This document shows positions 29,161-41,496 of a stretch of DNA of 64,000 bases, piece by piece. The notes under the pieces are model-generated. The model saw only the letters and a program-made list of their open reading frames with translations. It had not been told where the DNA came from and ran no database searches. How positions within the stretch are numbered: the stretch's first letter is position 1; each line of letters begins with the position of its first letter. Source of the DNA: Prostheceraeus crozeri (Eukaryota > Platyhelminthes > Polycladida > Euryleptidae); contig CAJQUW010012522.1 of assembly GCA_907163375.1 (NCBI GenBank), positions 52,545 through 116,544 on the forward strand, given 5' to 3'. The position numbers and the translations under genes were made by a program.

Positions 29161-31985
29161 GAGACAAGAAAATGACCAAAAGAATGAAAGAAAACACTTC
29201 AAAGAGTCGTACGCGCCAGGAGAGCTCTGGCAACTGATCTGGACAGCGTCATGCCCAGGAAGTCAAGTATGTCATTGCGAATCACTGAGTACCGTTCGTT
29301 TCTAACATAGACCGCCATAGGTGCGCAAATCCATCCCATCATGGCACACTTTCCGTCGTTTGCTTGATGTTTGTGTTTCTCTGCTGCTATCAGACACATA
29401 TCCGATGCTGCACTCGCTCCATGAATAAAATCAGAAGTGGGCGGATGTGCAACAGTGTGATGTGAACAGCAGCTGCCTTCCCTAGTGACCAGTCTGGGAT
29501 GAGAATGTCCGCTGGCCTGTCTAGATCGTCACTGGAGCCTTGTTGCAATCTCGGATTCAGTCTTCCTTGTTGGCAAAAACGGTGGATGGAATTGCGAATG
29601 GTGTTATGTCGTCTGACTACGTCGGGTCCTCGCTTACAAATTGTACCATGTACCCCAAAATCATCCACAACTTTGACGGGACACAAAGGGCAGACAGCAT
29701 CGTAAATCAACGGTAATCCCATGCGAAGTTTCAGCAGTATTTGGGTCTCATTAAGTTCAAATCGTTGACCCAGACCTGGAGTCGGCTTCGCTTTAATCCA
29801 TGCAGATGCCTGGTTATTAGAAATGGCGGAAAGATGGGCTTTATCAACCAAGGATTGATTTATTTCTAACAGTTTCTTCACCATGAGTCTTCTATCTTCT
29901 CTGATAAAAGCTTTTGAGAGTGGCAGCTGGACATCAACGACTGCACCTCCAAATGACAGGGAGAATCAGTTCTCAAATTATACTCTTCGATGGTTTCTTT
30001 GATATTAGCCGATGGTGAATTCGTGGATGAGATTGATGACAAATAGGCTGCCGATGAGTGCTTCTCAACAGATCTGATTTCAAGTCCTCCTCGTTTGAGA
30101 CTCAGTTCGGTCTGTAAACTAGCGGCATCTGTCAAACCGATTGATACTGAATCCTCCAAACACCACATGACATCCGCATCAAATTTGGCGAACTGTCTGA
30201 TGATATTCTTTTTTTGGACAGCAGCGTGCTATTTGACTAAGCTTACAAAAGCTACATAGTCTCAAAGTATGCAGAGCAATTTGAGGATCATTCAGCTACA
30301 CAGCAGCATCCAGGAGATGTTCAGAATCTTTTATTTTCTTTGATACGAATGCAGCACGAAAGGACTCTTCACCCATAGGTGCTTCTAAAATGTCCATGTT
30401 AGGCTCATGAAACTTTCGCACATGTGATGGGAAACAGCTGAGATCTGTTTTACTGTAGAGTTCACACTTGTGCAAATTGAGACGAAGAACAGAGTCTGTA
30501 GTCGCTTCATTAGTTATTCTCAAACACTGAAATGGTGGCCCTACTTCCACATAGCACTCCATCTTCTAGGTACCACATATTATGAGACAGTTCTGTAGAA
30601 TCATTCAGTAAATTGACCAGTCGATTTAGACCCAATGCAAAAAGAAGTGAACCAAGCGGGTCACCTTGCTGAACGCCTGTTGATGATTTCAACTGGCACA
30701 TCGGGTGCCATAACAATGGAATTCGGATATAAGAAGCAGACCAGGAATGTTTCTGGCACACTCTTCCAGTACACATTGTCGGCACACAGAATTAAAGGCA
30801 TTTGCCATGTCAATCTTCATATTTAAAAATCATCATCCTGCCAATGGGTAGTAACGATGTCACGCATCTGATGGATAGCTCGTTCCACTCCTCCATGGCA
30901 AGTGACTCCAAACTGATGACCACTAAAAATTGCGCTCGCCTCCGATGAATGAACACTATACACCCGTTTGCCTACTAATCTTCGGTGAACTTCCCCACTG
31001 CAGTAGGACGGATGTCCAGAGGCGAGTTGTATTCTGAGTTACGTAATGCAGTAAGTGAAGCACTTGCAAAGAAGGGTGCAACTTCTTCGCAAGCCATGCC
31101 AGATATCATGTGGTTAATGAATCTGCGCAATATTGTTTGGAAACTGATCGGTGAAGTCCCGTTGCATGGCGCTGTTGGATGTTCAACACGCATACCTGAA
31201 GGACCACAGACTGTTCTCTTTGGGAATGATGAAAGAGTAGCACGAATGTCAAAATTCTGAGGCAGTTGTGGAACAGAATCCAGCGAAATTTCCAGTGCAA
31301 TAGGCGGATCACATTGCGGGTGCTTCTCTACTAAAAGTTGATGAGTCTCCGTGGAATTTGAAACAATGCCTTTACTGATAAGAACTCTACAAGCTTTACA
31401 CAACAAACCATCTTCAACAAATGAAATTGCAGCCTTCTTTACTCCTTCAGGAAGTCCCTTCTGATATGAATCACTAGCAAATGCCTTTGACGAGGAATTA
31501 TTATTTACTTGTCTTACATTCAAATATGCTTCCTTTCAAAGGTTGGTATAATCATCTGCAGCCCATCTTTCGCACAAATTGTTAATGTCAATGCGATTTA
31601 ACTGCTTCTTTCCCGCAGATGGTAGAGCACATTTTGGCAACATTGCTAGAAGAATGAAGTGCTTCACATCATTGTGTAGTATTGCTGGTACCAATACATC
31701 CTGTAAAATGCGACTCCAAATTTGCTTACCTTTGGCTGGAGCGTACTTAAGCGTTGGTCTGTGTGAACTTAAGACTTCAGTCATTGATGGAAGACAACTC
31801 TCTGATCCGGCCTACCAAACCAAACCTACATTCATTTCCTGGATGTTAGCAATGCAGCTGCAGGAATGTCTGCTTCGATCTTCTGCAACAATCTTTTTAC
31901 AATTTCAAATGTATTTCCTATTCTTTGTCAGCCATTGTTCCGGAACATCAGCTCGAAAGAGGCCTCATGCATGTTGTTCCAAATG
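29160..31985 (-). mobile_element. LINE with restriction-like endonuclease (R2/NeSL-like group), broken
   Basis: Minus-strand pieces line up in order. An N-terminal part (31784-31536) has RPTLKYAPAKGKQIWSRIL. The RT fingers (31523-30975) have KRTVCGPSGM, then ASLTALRN and DIRPTAVGKF. The palm follows with GVQQGDPLGSLLFALGL and WYLEDGVLCG (30785-30510). The C-terminal part (29884-29199) has a Cys/His knuckle (CPLC ... GVHGTICKRG ... RRHN) and RPADILIPDWSLGKAAAVHI, the PD-(D/E)xK-like endonuclease motif. This domain order is known for site-selective non-LTR retrotransposons with a restriction-like nuclease. The Asp-Asp of the palm reads E-D here. There are several frame changes, and the 5' end is truncated. 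Which clade is uncertain. Confidence 0.7.
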
Positions 31986-32850
31986 GCGAATGACCATTGA
32001 CGGGGGTCATGTTGCGAGGGCCATGTCAAGCGATTATTCCATTGTATACTTATATTTCTGAATCCATGGTGCAATGATATGGGAATAATGGCATTACCCT
32101 GCCGTCATTTTTCAATACTTGTAACATAGAAGTTACTGCTTAGATCATAGACTTCTAAATTGCGGAAGAATGCTCTGTTACATGAAGTCGATGGATAGAT
32201 GGAAATACCCCGTGAGATTTCTCGGTACGTAATGAACAAAACGTCGGCCGCTAACGCGGCCTCTGATTTGTACATTACTTACCCTGAAATCTCATATGGT
32301 ATTCCTACATTGTGTAGTAGCACTATGTTCCGTTTGAAAACTGGACAAGGTACTCCAGGACATCTACGCATGATCCAAGAAATCTATGCAGAACTCCTCT
32401 CGCTTATCTATACACGGGCAATACGATTCATTCCATGAACATCTAGTGATTTGAAAATTCGCGTGACAGGCCAACTATACTGCAAAGTGCGCATGAAAGG
32501 CAAAATAAACGCGGTTATAGAAATCCACCCGAAACTCAGCACTTACAACGAAAACTAAGGGAAAAAACGGCAAAAGTCTTAGTGGGGGACCATCTACCAA
32601 GCTCCATGCAGAACATGAGAGAGATTAATCTGCAAAATTATGATCACCAAAATAAGTCTTGAAACACCAAATTTCAATGAATATTGCCAAAGTCAAAGGT
32701 CAAAAAGGTCAACTCATAGAAGGCTGGCAGGAGGAACATAAAAATGCGTCCGATCAGTGGCTGGAATCAGTTATGATCCATTTATCGCAGTTCATGTATG
32801 GTGTGTAACTGAGCTATGGCACAATGTGGAAAAGAGAAGGCAACAATGTA
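31986..32850. other. no recognised gene
   Basis: A 79-codon frame at 32199-32438 has no recognisable domain. The sequence is otherwise intron-like. Confidence 0.35.
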
Positions 32851-33316
32851 ACATTAACATGGATTTTTTGAGGGCCTAAAATGAAAAAAATAAATGTCTC
32901 AAATTGTTGCCCGGAAAAAGCTATGTTAATAATATTATGCGTAATTGAAATGAACTGGGCACCAATGTAGGAAAAAAGCGGGCAGCAATCCTATGAATAC
33001 ACAGGTAGACATACGCTGATTGAAATTTCAAAAATGTCTTTCACATGCATAGATAGAGATATCATCATTACGGGATACATTGTTGCTTTCCTTTTTCCAC
33101 ATTGTAGCATAGCTCAATTACGCACAATACATCCCGTAATGATGATATCTGCATCCTATGCATGTGAAAGATATTTCAGAAATCTCAATCAGCGTATATC
33201 TGCATGTGTATTCATAGGATTGCTGCCCGCTTTTTCCCACATTGCTACCCGATCCATTTCAATTACGCGCCCTAAAATGTCCTACATTGTTGCCCTCAAA
33301 AATCCATGTTAGTGTT
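32851..33316. repeat. long foldback element
   Basis: An imperfect inverted repeat with arms of about 220 bp: ACATTAACATGGATTTTTTG at 32851 pairs with the end AAAAATCCATGTTAGTGT at 33316. The arms share GCGGGCAGCAATCCTATGAA and TTTCACATGCATAG, and the centre is TCATCATTACGGG...CCCGTAATGATGA around a roughly 50-base loop. The left flank (32812-32850) repeats the loop sequence in inverted orientation. It resembles a MITE/foldback transposon; no coding. Confidence 0.8.
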
Positions 33317-36300
33317 ATATTGTTCACAGTGGCGTCGCGTGCTCCGAGACCATAGATAGGCCTTCGCTCCATAGTGAATTCCTATATTTCCGCAGCAGAC
33401 AGCATGAATTGCATAAAATAATTAATTTGACGCTGTCTTAATTTCAGTTAATTTTCATACTCGTACAAGTGGCCCACATGAACATTCAAGTCATGCTGAC
33501 ATGCATGACTACAGTATTAAATGAAATTATGTGAGAAATAGAAACTGATGGTTAAATGAAAGTTAATCTGAAGTCCAGACTACCCAATATTGACTATACT
33601 GCATGTGAATTATGATTCACTGTGAGTCCTATGTGACAGCCTCTTTTTCTGAACAGTTTCATAAGCATGCAATCCTAACCTGACTGTTCGTCAACGCGAC
33701 TCTTGTTCTCCTACGATTTTAAACGTCAAATGACTATGAAGATGTGATGTTGATTTCTCACATGACGCTTGATCACCTTGGTCAAGGAGCTGAGATCACT
33801 ACAGAGAACATTCACTCTCGAGGAAGCTCTCGCCAACGCAAGACTTTTGTGTATATTATAGCCTGTCAATCACTTACATGTTTCAAAATCAGGGCTGCTA
33901 AAACGTTTTTTGTGCTCCTCATATTCTATCCTTTGAGAGTGGTATAGTTTTTATTTCAACACCATTAACTTCGTGTACGATGGTTAGAGTTTTCTGCATA
34001 ATCCCTCGGACGACTGGCCGGTGTAGAAAATAACCACTGTTGAAATCGCCGCCATAAACTTAAATCACAAATTTAATATGCCTTCAATCATTGAATATCT
34101 CAGACTGAATCACACATCAAATTAGGGAAACTTCATCGCTATCACCTTTCAGCGGCTTCTAACCTTCCTATCCGACATTCAGCCATTGGTGAACGCAGGC
34201 ACTACGATTCAACGCGTCATCATCTTCTCCAAAATTTGACGAAGCCACGAATAGGAAAAATTTGTGCCTCTCTCTATCTGAATCTAAGAATTTATAAATA
34301 GATCCTTTCTTTAATTGCTGCAATATATTTGCATCTGCGTTTCTATCTGCAGAAGACGAATCTAACTATCGAGCTAAGCGCACACGCTACACCTATCACA
34401 AACACAAATCTCTGTGATTTGCTGTGAACACATCCCTAGCGCATTGTGTGATTGCTTGAAGATCCCTGCAGTTAACAGCTGAGAGCTGGTGCTCTGAACG
34501 TATTTGAGAGTAGTGACTTGAAACTGTAAAGTGTATGTAAAGTTGTAAACGTAAAGATGCTCTCAAAAACAAAAAATGAAAATTATTTGAATCTTTTTTT
34601 TATGAGCGCAAATATTTATTTTTGGGCATGCAGCGGAGGCCTCGCAGGCACGGAGACGACGCCTCTGATTGTTCATAGCATGACGTAATCCTATCAAGAG
34701 CAAAAATTATTTCAATCCGAAGTTAAAGCAAACTAATTTCAAGAAAATATTACCAATCCGAAGTTAAAGCAAACTAATTTCAAGAAAATATTACCAAGTA
34801 TTTTAAAATACATTTTAAAAAAACTATAGGGAAAAACATGGAAACATCGACTCGCTCTTCGGGACTTGTTAAAGAAAGCATGCGTTTTTTATGGTTGGAT
34901 ATGTTTATGCAGCTTTTCATAATTTTTAACTTTCTTGAAATACTTGTTCCTTAGTTTTTAGCAAAATGTGGGATTATAAATCATGTTTTTATTTCTGTTG
35001 AAATCGCAATTGTGTGTTGTCTTTACATCTTCTAATGTTTTTGTTGCTATCGTTGGAAAAATTTATTTATAATTGAATATTTGACTTAAATCTTTGAAAG
35101 GAATTGAATTTGTTTTATTCAGAAGTATTTACGAAATATCAATACTAAGTAGAGCCTAATCACCGAAGCTATTGACGATGAGAGAATTCAAACAACTGAA
35201 TCATTTAGTTGCGCTATAGCCTTCCATTCAGTTACATTGATTCACATGTTCTTTTCACGGTTATTTGTCTAAGGGCCTAAAAACAGAATACTCAAGCACT
35301 GTTTGTAGTCATCCAAATCAATTAGGCCTACTTGATGATAATTTTACAAAAAGCCTGTTGTAATGTCAACCTGACTATGGGGCAAATGTCGCCATTTAGG
35401 TGAATTAGCATCATGGGTTAGATTAGGGATGTCTATGAATAATATGATGTAGAACTCGGGATACACAACTCCCAAATCGTGGAGAATGGACGATCTATTA
35501 TCTTAATAATATCATCTTATTATAGATCTTGTATCTTATTAATATCGATATGACAGTAAGCTTCCAAGTGACAATACGAATTATTGCCCTGACCCCCGCA
35601 AATTCAGCAGGATTTACATCATAAATAGGGAACTTTTAAATCGTTCGACAAGAAGTCGACAAATTGAATTGACTGATTTAACTAATGCAGAAAAATTTCA
35701 ATTTCTTAGTGAGGAATTTGATGACAAAGCTTGTTAACATTGTTATCGATTAACGCAATGCAACAGTTAATTAAGTAGCAACATTTTCTTGATTTCCGCA
35801 GAATACTTGAATGTTGGTCAGTAATATAGCCTATTGAAATATTCAGAAAATTGACGATCTTGACAAGTTATAATGAATGCTACAAGTGGTTCAGATATAA
35901 AATAACTACGACAACGATTCCACTGAAATTTGAGGAGTCAAATGGTCACAGTGTTTGGGGCCTACTATCGAAATAACATTCAATCTTTTTGTGGATAGCA
36001 GTATAGTAATAGCAGAAATATGATAGTCTATCACATCTCTATGCAGAACGTACACTAAATGGATTTATGATGTAGGCTACATCAGTAACATATCCCGATA
36101 TTTTCTGAGGTGCTGTGGAAATCAGATATACAAGCACATATCGTAAGCTTTGGTCTTGTGTTATCGGAACTGCCTACCTATGGAGACTAGATGCATAATG
36201 GTCTAATATATAATTAATCCTAATATGAGAGAGAGATATCATCAATGGAAAGAATACGCACATATTGTCCATATTGTAGCCCAGTCATGGGAAAATTTGA

Positions 36301-36556
36301 TAATACACTGGCGACAATCATCATAAAAGTGCAAGAAGAGCGATCGTCTCAACCAATAATGGCCAGAATTAGAAGATTTCAAATGCGTGTTGGCGAGAGA
36401 CCCAGTAGAGTGGAATCTGATGCATTCAGTAGGGGTTGGTAATGGCAAAAGGAATGGCATGAATATTTACATCACATATTCATAGCCTTGGTTATATGCA
36501 TTTAAGGCTAGGTACATAAACTATGACTAAATAAGACACTAAAAATTCTTTAGGCC
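33317..36556. other. intron-like sequence with a 41-bp tandem duplication
   Basis: No gene is recognised. A perfect 41-bp direct duplication lies at 34713-34794. CAGTGGCGTC at 33330 resembles a hAT end but no partner end was found. The 65-codon frame at 36245-36442 has a CPYC pair but no recognisable domain. Confidence 0.4.
34713..34794. repeat. two tandem copies of a 41-bp unit
   Basis: The unit begins CAATCCGAAGTTAAAGCAAA and is repeated exactly once more, suggesting a recent slippage or duplication. Confidence 0.85.
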
Positions 36557-36818
36557 TACACTGTAAACTGTAGGGCACTAATTTAGGCACGAAGCCGAAA
36601 CTTCGTGCAAGGTAGCGCCTAGTTTGTGCCTTTCTAGTGCCGCGAGGCACCAGTAGGTGTCACTAGGCACTAATAGGCACCAAACCGAATATTTGCTTAT
36701 CCAATGAAATTGAAGGAAAAATCAATGGGTACGAACTCGGCACTATGAACTTCGTGCCTATTCGTGCCTTGCTGTTAGAATTGATGCCGAAATTTCGTGT
36801 CTTAGAGTTTACAGTGTA
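36557..36818. mobile_element. MITE of about 260 bp
   Basis: Inverted ends TACACTGTAAACT at 36557 and AGTTTACAGTGTA ending at 36818, with TA at each outer edge (possible TA duplication). The interior has inverted GGCACGAA/TTCGTGCC words and no coding. The superfamily is not certain. Confidence 0.65.
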
Positions 36819-39800
36819 TCATCGGCTACATAGAAATAGTTTTTGACATTTACAACACGCGCTATTCTTATAGGCATCCACATGTAAGTTTAAACTAGGA
36901 TATTAGCGTTGAATTCGATTGATTGATCGATCCTTGAACTATGGAAGTACATGTAGTTGCACGCCCTGCATATTCATTTCTCGAGTCAATTAAGAAATGT
37001 TATGTCAAATTTATATAGGACTTGTAAGCTATGTGTTTTTTGCTTCATTCATTTAACTACGGGTGATAGTGCCCAAACATTGCATCAATCCGTTACCTTA
37101 ACGCGCATGCGTCAATCGATGCGCCTATAACGTTTATTAAATTCAAGTTGACCTATGTGGCCCTTAATTCATGGCTACATTATGTGAATTCAGTAGAAGT
37201 TTCTTATTGCTCATCAGCGGGCCAGTCTCAAATTATCGATATGCAAATTAAAGGGCAGTTGTAACTTGTGAGTGCATTGGAAATTTTGTCGTAGCACAGT
37301 ACAGTGAGCAAACCCCGAAAAATGATCAATTGTGATTTATGTTAGTAATCAAATACTATCAATGTACCTATTCATTTGCCGGTAACTTATTTCAGTCTTA
37401 GCGATAATTTACCACACTTCAAACATTAGTCATCATTTCTTTCACATGGTAAGTCCAGGAAAGTTTCGTTGTTGAGCAATAGACAGTACCAGTACTTTAA
37501 ATTTGCTTACGGCAAGGATTCCATGGGGCTTGAAATGTCAAAATCACTGCGGTTTTCACTTTTCCGACTAAATGAAGCATTCACTTTTTCTTTGTTCAAG
37601 CATTGTTCTCATGGTGTATGTACAATTAAAAATGTGCTTTTCCTTTAGTTTTGTGAAGACAAAGACAATATCTACAGGCGCTGTTATTCTGGGACGTTTC
37701 AGTTCCCGTCCCTTTATCAACGAGAGATCTCTCGTTTAATCGTTCTATAGGCATGGTTTACTACTAGTAAAGTGTTCCGTTCAATATTTAACGGTTCGTC
37801 GGTGTTCTACTTCATACCTAGCTAGACGGTGTTTGGGGTGCAAATTGCACTCCACATCATGTATTTTCATATAATGCTTGAAAAATGTAGTGAATTCCAT
37901 CACTATGCATCTGAAACAAATTCTGAAGCCCTAAAATGAATCAACTTAGTCAGGATTGTGCAATTATTGTTGATTATAGGGGAATTTAGGCCTGCTATGG
38001 TAAAAATAATTGCTATATCTGGGTGATTTTGACCGACATAGTTTCTGGTAGTACGTCTGGTCTAGTATCAATTTTATTTCATATATTAAACAACCGACTT
38101 ACCATAATAAAATTGATTCATCCGAAGCGCTCAATATATTTCAAAACTAACATGTAGGCCTAAATTTATAGCTTTTCTGTTTTATACAGCGGGGTCATCC
38201 ACAACAAATGATGGAAGAGTAGCCTACTGAGCATGTGTTCGACAAACCAATTTGCTTCAAAAGAGCATTTATGAAGTACATACATTGCGCGTCACTTGCA
38301 GACATAATCTGCAATCCATGTTCGCACCTTTCCTGAGTCGGCCTATTGAAATGCCATGCTGGCAACAATTGCTGACATTTGATATTTTTCATTAGTGTTC
38401 TGACTATCCCCGAAATTCGACTACTTTGATCACTTTTTAATGAGCGTGCATTATAGAGTTCATGTCCAATTGTATCTTTCTGAGCTGATAGTTGCTTTCA
38501 GCTTTCAAAGAAGTAGAATTTTGTCAAAGCATGCTGCAAGCCGGCAGCTCCATTACATTTTCTGTGTGACGTCTCCCGGCATGTCATGCGTCAGTTTTTC
38601 ATGAAGTTTTGTTGGTAATTTATGCCGGGTACACATTTGACCAGACTTTCTTCTTGATCCAATATGAACTCAGCTACATGTCCTGAACGAATAAAATGCC
38701 CGCTTCGTCCCATCTAGAAGGGTAAGGATGCGCCTGATATTGCAGCAAATGTAACTGACATTAGTTGTTCAGTTTCCAACTTCAACCATCGGTAGAATAA
38801 TCATCGGCGATGATATTCCGTCCACAACGCAGTCAATATAGCAGCAACGACATTTTTACTAAGCTACACATGACGACTGAGAGCAGTTGCTAAGAAAAAT
38901 GTGGTCTTTAGATGAGAAGGCATACTCAAGTAAGCTGGATCCTATAGCTGACATGGAATGATGATTTTTAAAAATTTCCCTAGTTTTCTAGGTGCTGCTT
39001 GCTAAATACCTTTGAGTACCTTTGGCGTCACTCATTCATCTAGAAGGGAAGAAGTAATGGTGTACTTGTGGGGAACGAAGCTGACAATTTCCCTTCTACA
39101 CCGTCAATTAGCAGCTCAAGCGAGTACCCTCAGACGATGAATCGAGCCTCAAAGAAGACTTCAAACTCTCTGAGTTTCATGATGATCTCTCATCTGTTCC
39201 AAACAGTCATCTTTCAATGAGTAGCTACGCATGGTCAAATGGTTTGGTTTCAATGCACCTTCATGCACCTGCGAATAGGGCTAATAAATAGCGTCTGTTA
39301 TTGAAGTTCTCAGTTCTGAAATTTTTCCTTCGATATGAACATTAACCCGCATGGAGATGATCATCTACTGGAATCAGCGGCGAAATTTAGTCTCTGTATT
39401 TGTATTATTCAGGTTTGTATATAAATTACACGTCGGGAAAGACATGCACACCCCATGTAGGCCGAGGCTTACTTAGTTAATTTCAGATCCAAATCAAAAC
39501 TTCTGTATCTATTTTTTTGGTTAAATTAGTGAATTAGCTGCTTCGGCATCTTGGAATGCAAAATTCACTCCATACACCCACTAGCTTGCAACTATCTGGA
39601 AATCCCATTTCTTCACATGGATGAAATCTAATATATTACATGATTTAAGTATGGTAAAAGTAAGGAAAAGTCATGTAATGATGGCTTTATAGTATCAGTA
39701 TTTTAGCCGCAGCAATGCGTCAAAGTGCCGTGGGCCCGTTCACCCACGAACCGGTAAATGAATATGATATTCCGGTGCCCTTTTACTTCAAAGACAGAGA

Positions 39801-40223
39801 TGGAAATGAAAAGATCTTATCTAATCGAGAAATTCCAGTTTTCCTTGATTCTTTCAAAAAATCATCTCATCATATCCAACCATGGAAGGATAGAAGATCA
39901 TAAGTCAATCACAGACCGCAGAAGGTCCAGCTCGATATGCAGACTGATATTTATCCATTCTCAATAAGGATCCTTGTAGTAGCTTAACTGGTGCTGTTTA
40001 TGATGAAATCGGGCGAAGAGCATCGGCGGACTTTTCTTCATCGCTGCTTCTATATCGGTGATTTTCCGTAGTTTGGGAGTATTCAAAGATGCTGTGCAAG
40101 TCACAGAGTATTCAGACGATGATACCTTTTAGCTTTATTTTGTGCATTCTATGATGCTTCGGAGATACTCAGACCATAACTTCAATCATTAGAAGATTAA
40201 TTGTCAGTGTGAATTCTACTCAC
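36819..40223. other. intron-like sequence, no recognised gene
   Basis: A 62-codon frame at 39715-39903 is open but lacks a recognisable domain or clear splice sites, so it is not called. No transposon ends were identified with confidence. Confidence 0.35.
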
Positions 40224-40394
40224 ATTGAACGTCCAACTTCATTGTTTTCTCTGGACCATCCACAAATCCGCAGACCAAGGACTTTCCATTGTCGGAACGA
40301 AGAGGTTCTATCCACCAACCCAATTCCCTCACTTCATATCCTTCACTGTCAGCCTTCGGAGTGTCATTATCCCATCTGCCAAGATCTCTTCCTC
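40224..40394 (-). CDS. host Ig-domain gene, second half of a split Ig domain
   Basis: A 171-bp exon with acceptor CATTTTCAG before 40394 and donor GTGAGT after 40224, phase 1 at both ends. It encodes the C-terminal half of an Ig-like domain: EGYEVRELGWWIEPLRSDNG, then SLVCGFVDGPEKTMKLDVQ with the second cysteine and the final strand. It joins in frame to the exon at 40452-40641, only 57 bp upstream on the strand. The downstream exon may be 938-1189, which starts in the same phase. The likely product is an extracellular or cell-surface protein. No stop or frameshift is seen. Confidence 0.7.
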
Positions 40395-40451
40395 CTGAAA
40401 ATGAGTATTACTTCAGCAGACAGTTTCACAGAAGGAGGAACATTCACTCAC

Positions 40452-40641
40452 TAATCGTCGCCTTTATCCTTCTAGAATGAGAAGAATCTCCTGTCTGCAT
40501 CTCACAGGTGATGTAAGCGTCCTTAGAGGCAGTTACAGGATAGTTATGCTGTCTGTCTTTGATCGTTAATTTGCGAACAGAAGGACTCCATCTGACCGTC
40601 AGACGTTTTGTCTTGACACCTTTCTTTCCTTTGTCGGCGGC
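40452..40641 (-). CDS. host Ig-domain gene, first half of a split Ig domain
   Basis: A 190-bp exon, acceptor ATCAACAG before 40641 (phase 0), donor GTGAGT after 40452 (phase 1). It encodes KRLTVRWSPSVRKLTIKD, then NYPVTASKDAYITCEMQTG with the first Ig cysteine. Splicing to 40224-40394 gives a continuous domain with one cysteine in each half, and intron phases agree. Ig domains split by a phase-1 intron are common in vertebrate and invertebrate adhesion proteins. The exact family is not identifiable. Confidence 0.68.
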
Positions 40642-40940
40642 CTGTTGATGATGAAAATGTGTTTATTCAATGACAAATTTACTCGAAGGAAATTCAGTTT
40701 CACTCATAGGTTTTCTGGTATACTAGTGTGATCACTTTCTCAGTCAGTTACCTTTTGACCTTCGCTTTTAAGAATAATCCGGAGATGGGCGAGTGCGAAC
40801 ATGACACAAGCATGCAAACGACGATGTAAGCATTCTTCATCCGGATCGGATGTGCCATGTAGTGACTACAGACGCGCATAAACCCTACCTCATAGATACA
40901 TCCTCCACTTCGAATCAGCAGAAAGCACATCATTACTCAC

Positions 40941-40987
40941 CGGGTCATCCACAATAAAGTAGACGATTTCCTCAAGCCTCAACGTGA
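40941..40987 (-). CDS. possible upstream exon of the host Ig gene
   Basis: The minus strand has an open stretch TLRLEEIVYFIVDDP ending at a strong donor (CCG/GTGAGT) in phase 0, which matches the phase-0 start of the exon at 40452-40641. The acceptor is uncertain; AGAAATAG just before 40987 is the nearest, with a weak pyrimidine tract. Confidence 0.35.
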
Positions 40988-41264
40988 CTATTTCTTAGAT
41001 GCAATACTTTTGGTTGAAATCTGGCATAACACGGACTCCGTCTCAGTGCAGAAGTCTTCACAGTGACAGAGGGACCAAGACCACGCAAATCCCATACTAC
41101 TGATCAGCAACTTCTTGGCAATACCGGTGGCATTAGAATAGAATATGTTTATTCGATTGACTGAAAATCACACTTTGCAGAAAAAAACATGACATTTCAA
41201 GAAATTTCAAGTTAAAGAAAAGTAACGTTAACGCTGGAAGGGTCGAATTCAAATGTACATGCGG

Positions 41265-41365
41265 TTATACAGAGAAGTAAGGGAAGTAAGGGAAGAAGTA
41301 AAAAGAGTAAGGGAGTAAGGTAAAAGTAAAAGTAAGGGAGACAGTAAGGGAAGAATGATGATGAG
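41265..41365 (+). repeat. purine-rich simple repeat (GTAAGGGAA)n
   Basis: A run of GAAGTAAGGGAAGTAAGGGA-type units on the plus strand, where the LINE sequence on the minus strand is lost. Confidence 0.75.
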
Positions 41366-41496
41366 CGGCGCTTCGTGTTCTGCTTCATCGCGGCCAAATG
41401 TCTCGAACGAGGTAAAGTTTCCGGGGACACATTTTTCAAACACCTTTGAGAAAACAGGCAATAATGATATTGGTCTGAGATCATCAATACTCTGAC

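Noticed and set aside
33330-33345. CAGTGGCGTC resembling a hAT end
   Set aside because: No matching inverted end or octamer duplication could be found nearby.
36245-36442. 65-codon frame with a CPYC pair
   Set aside because: Too short, no second metal-binding pair, no splice context.
39715-39903. 62-codon open frame
   Set aside because: No recognisable domain and no clear splice sites.
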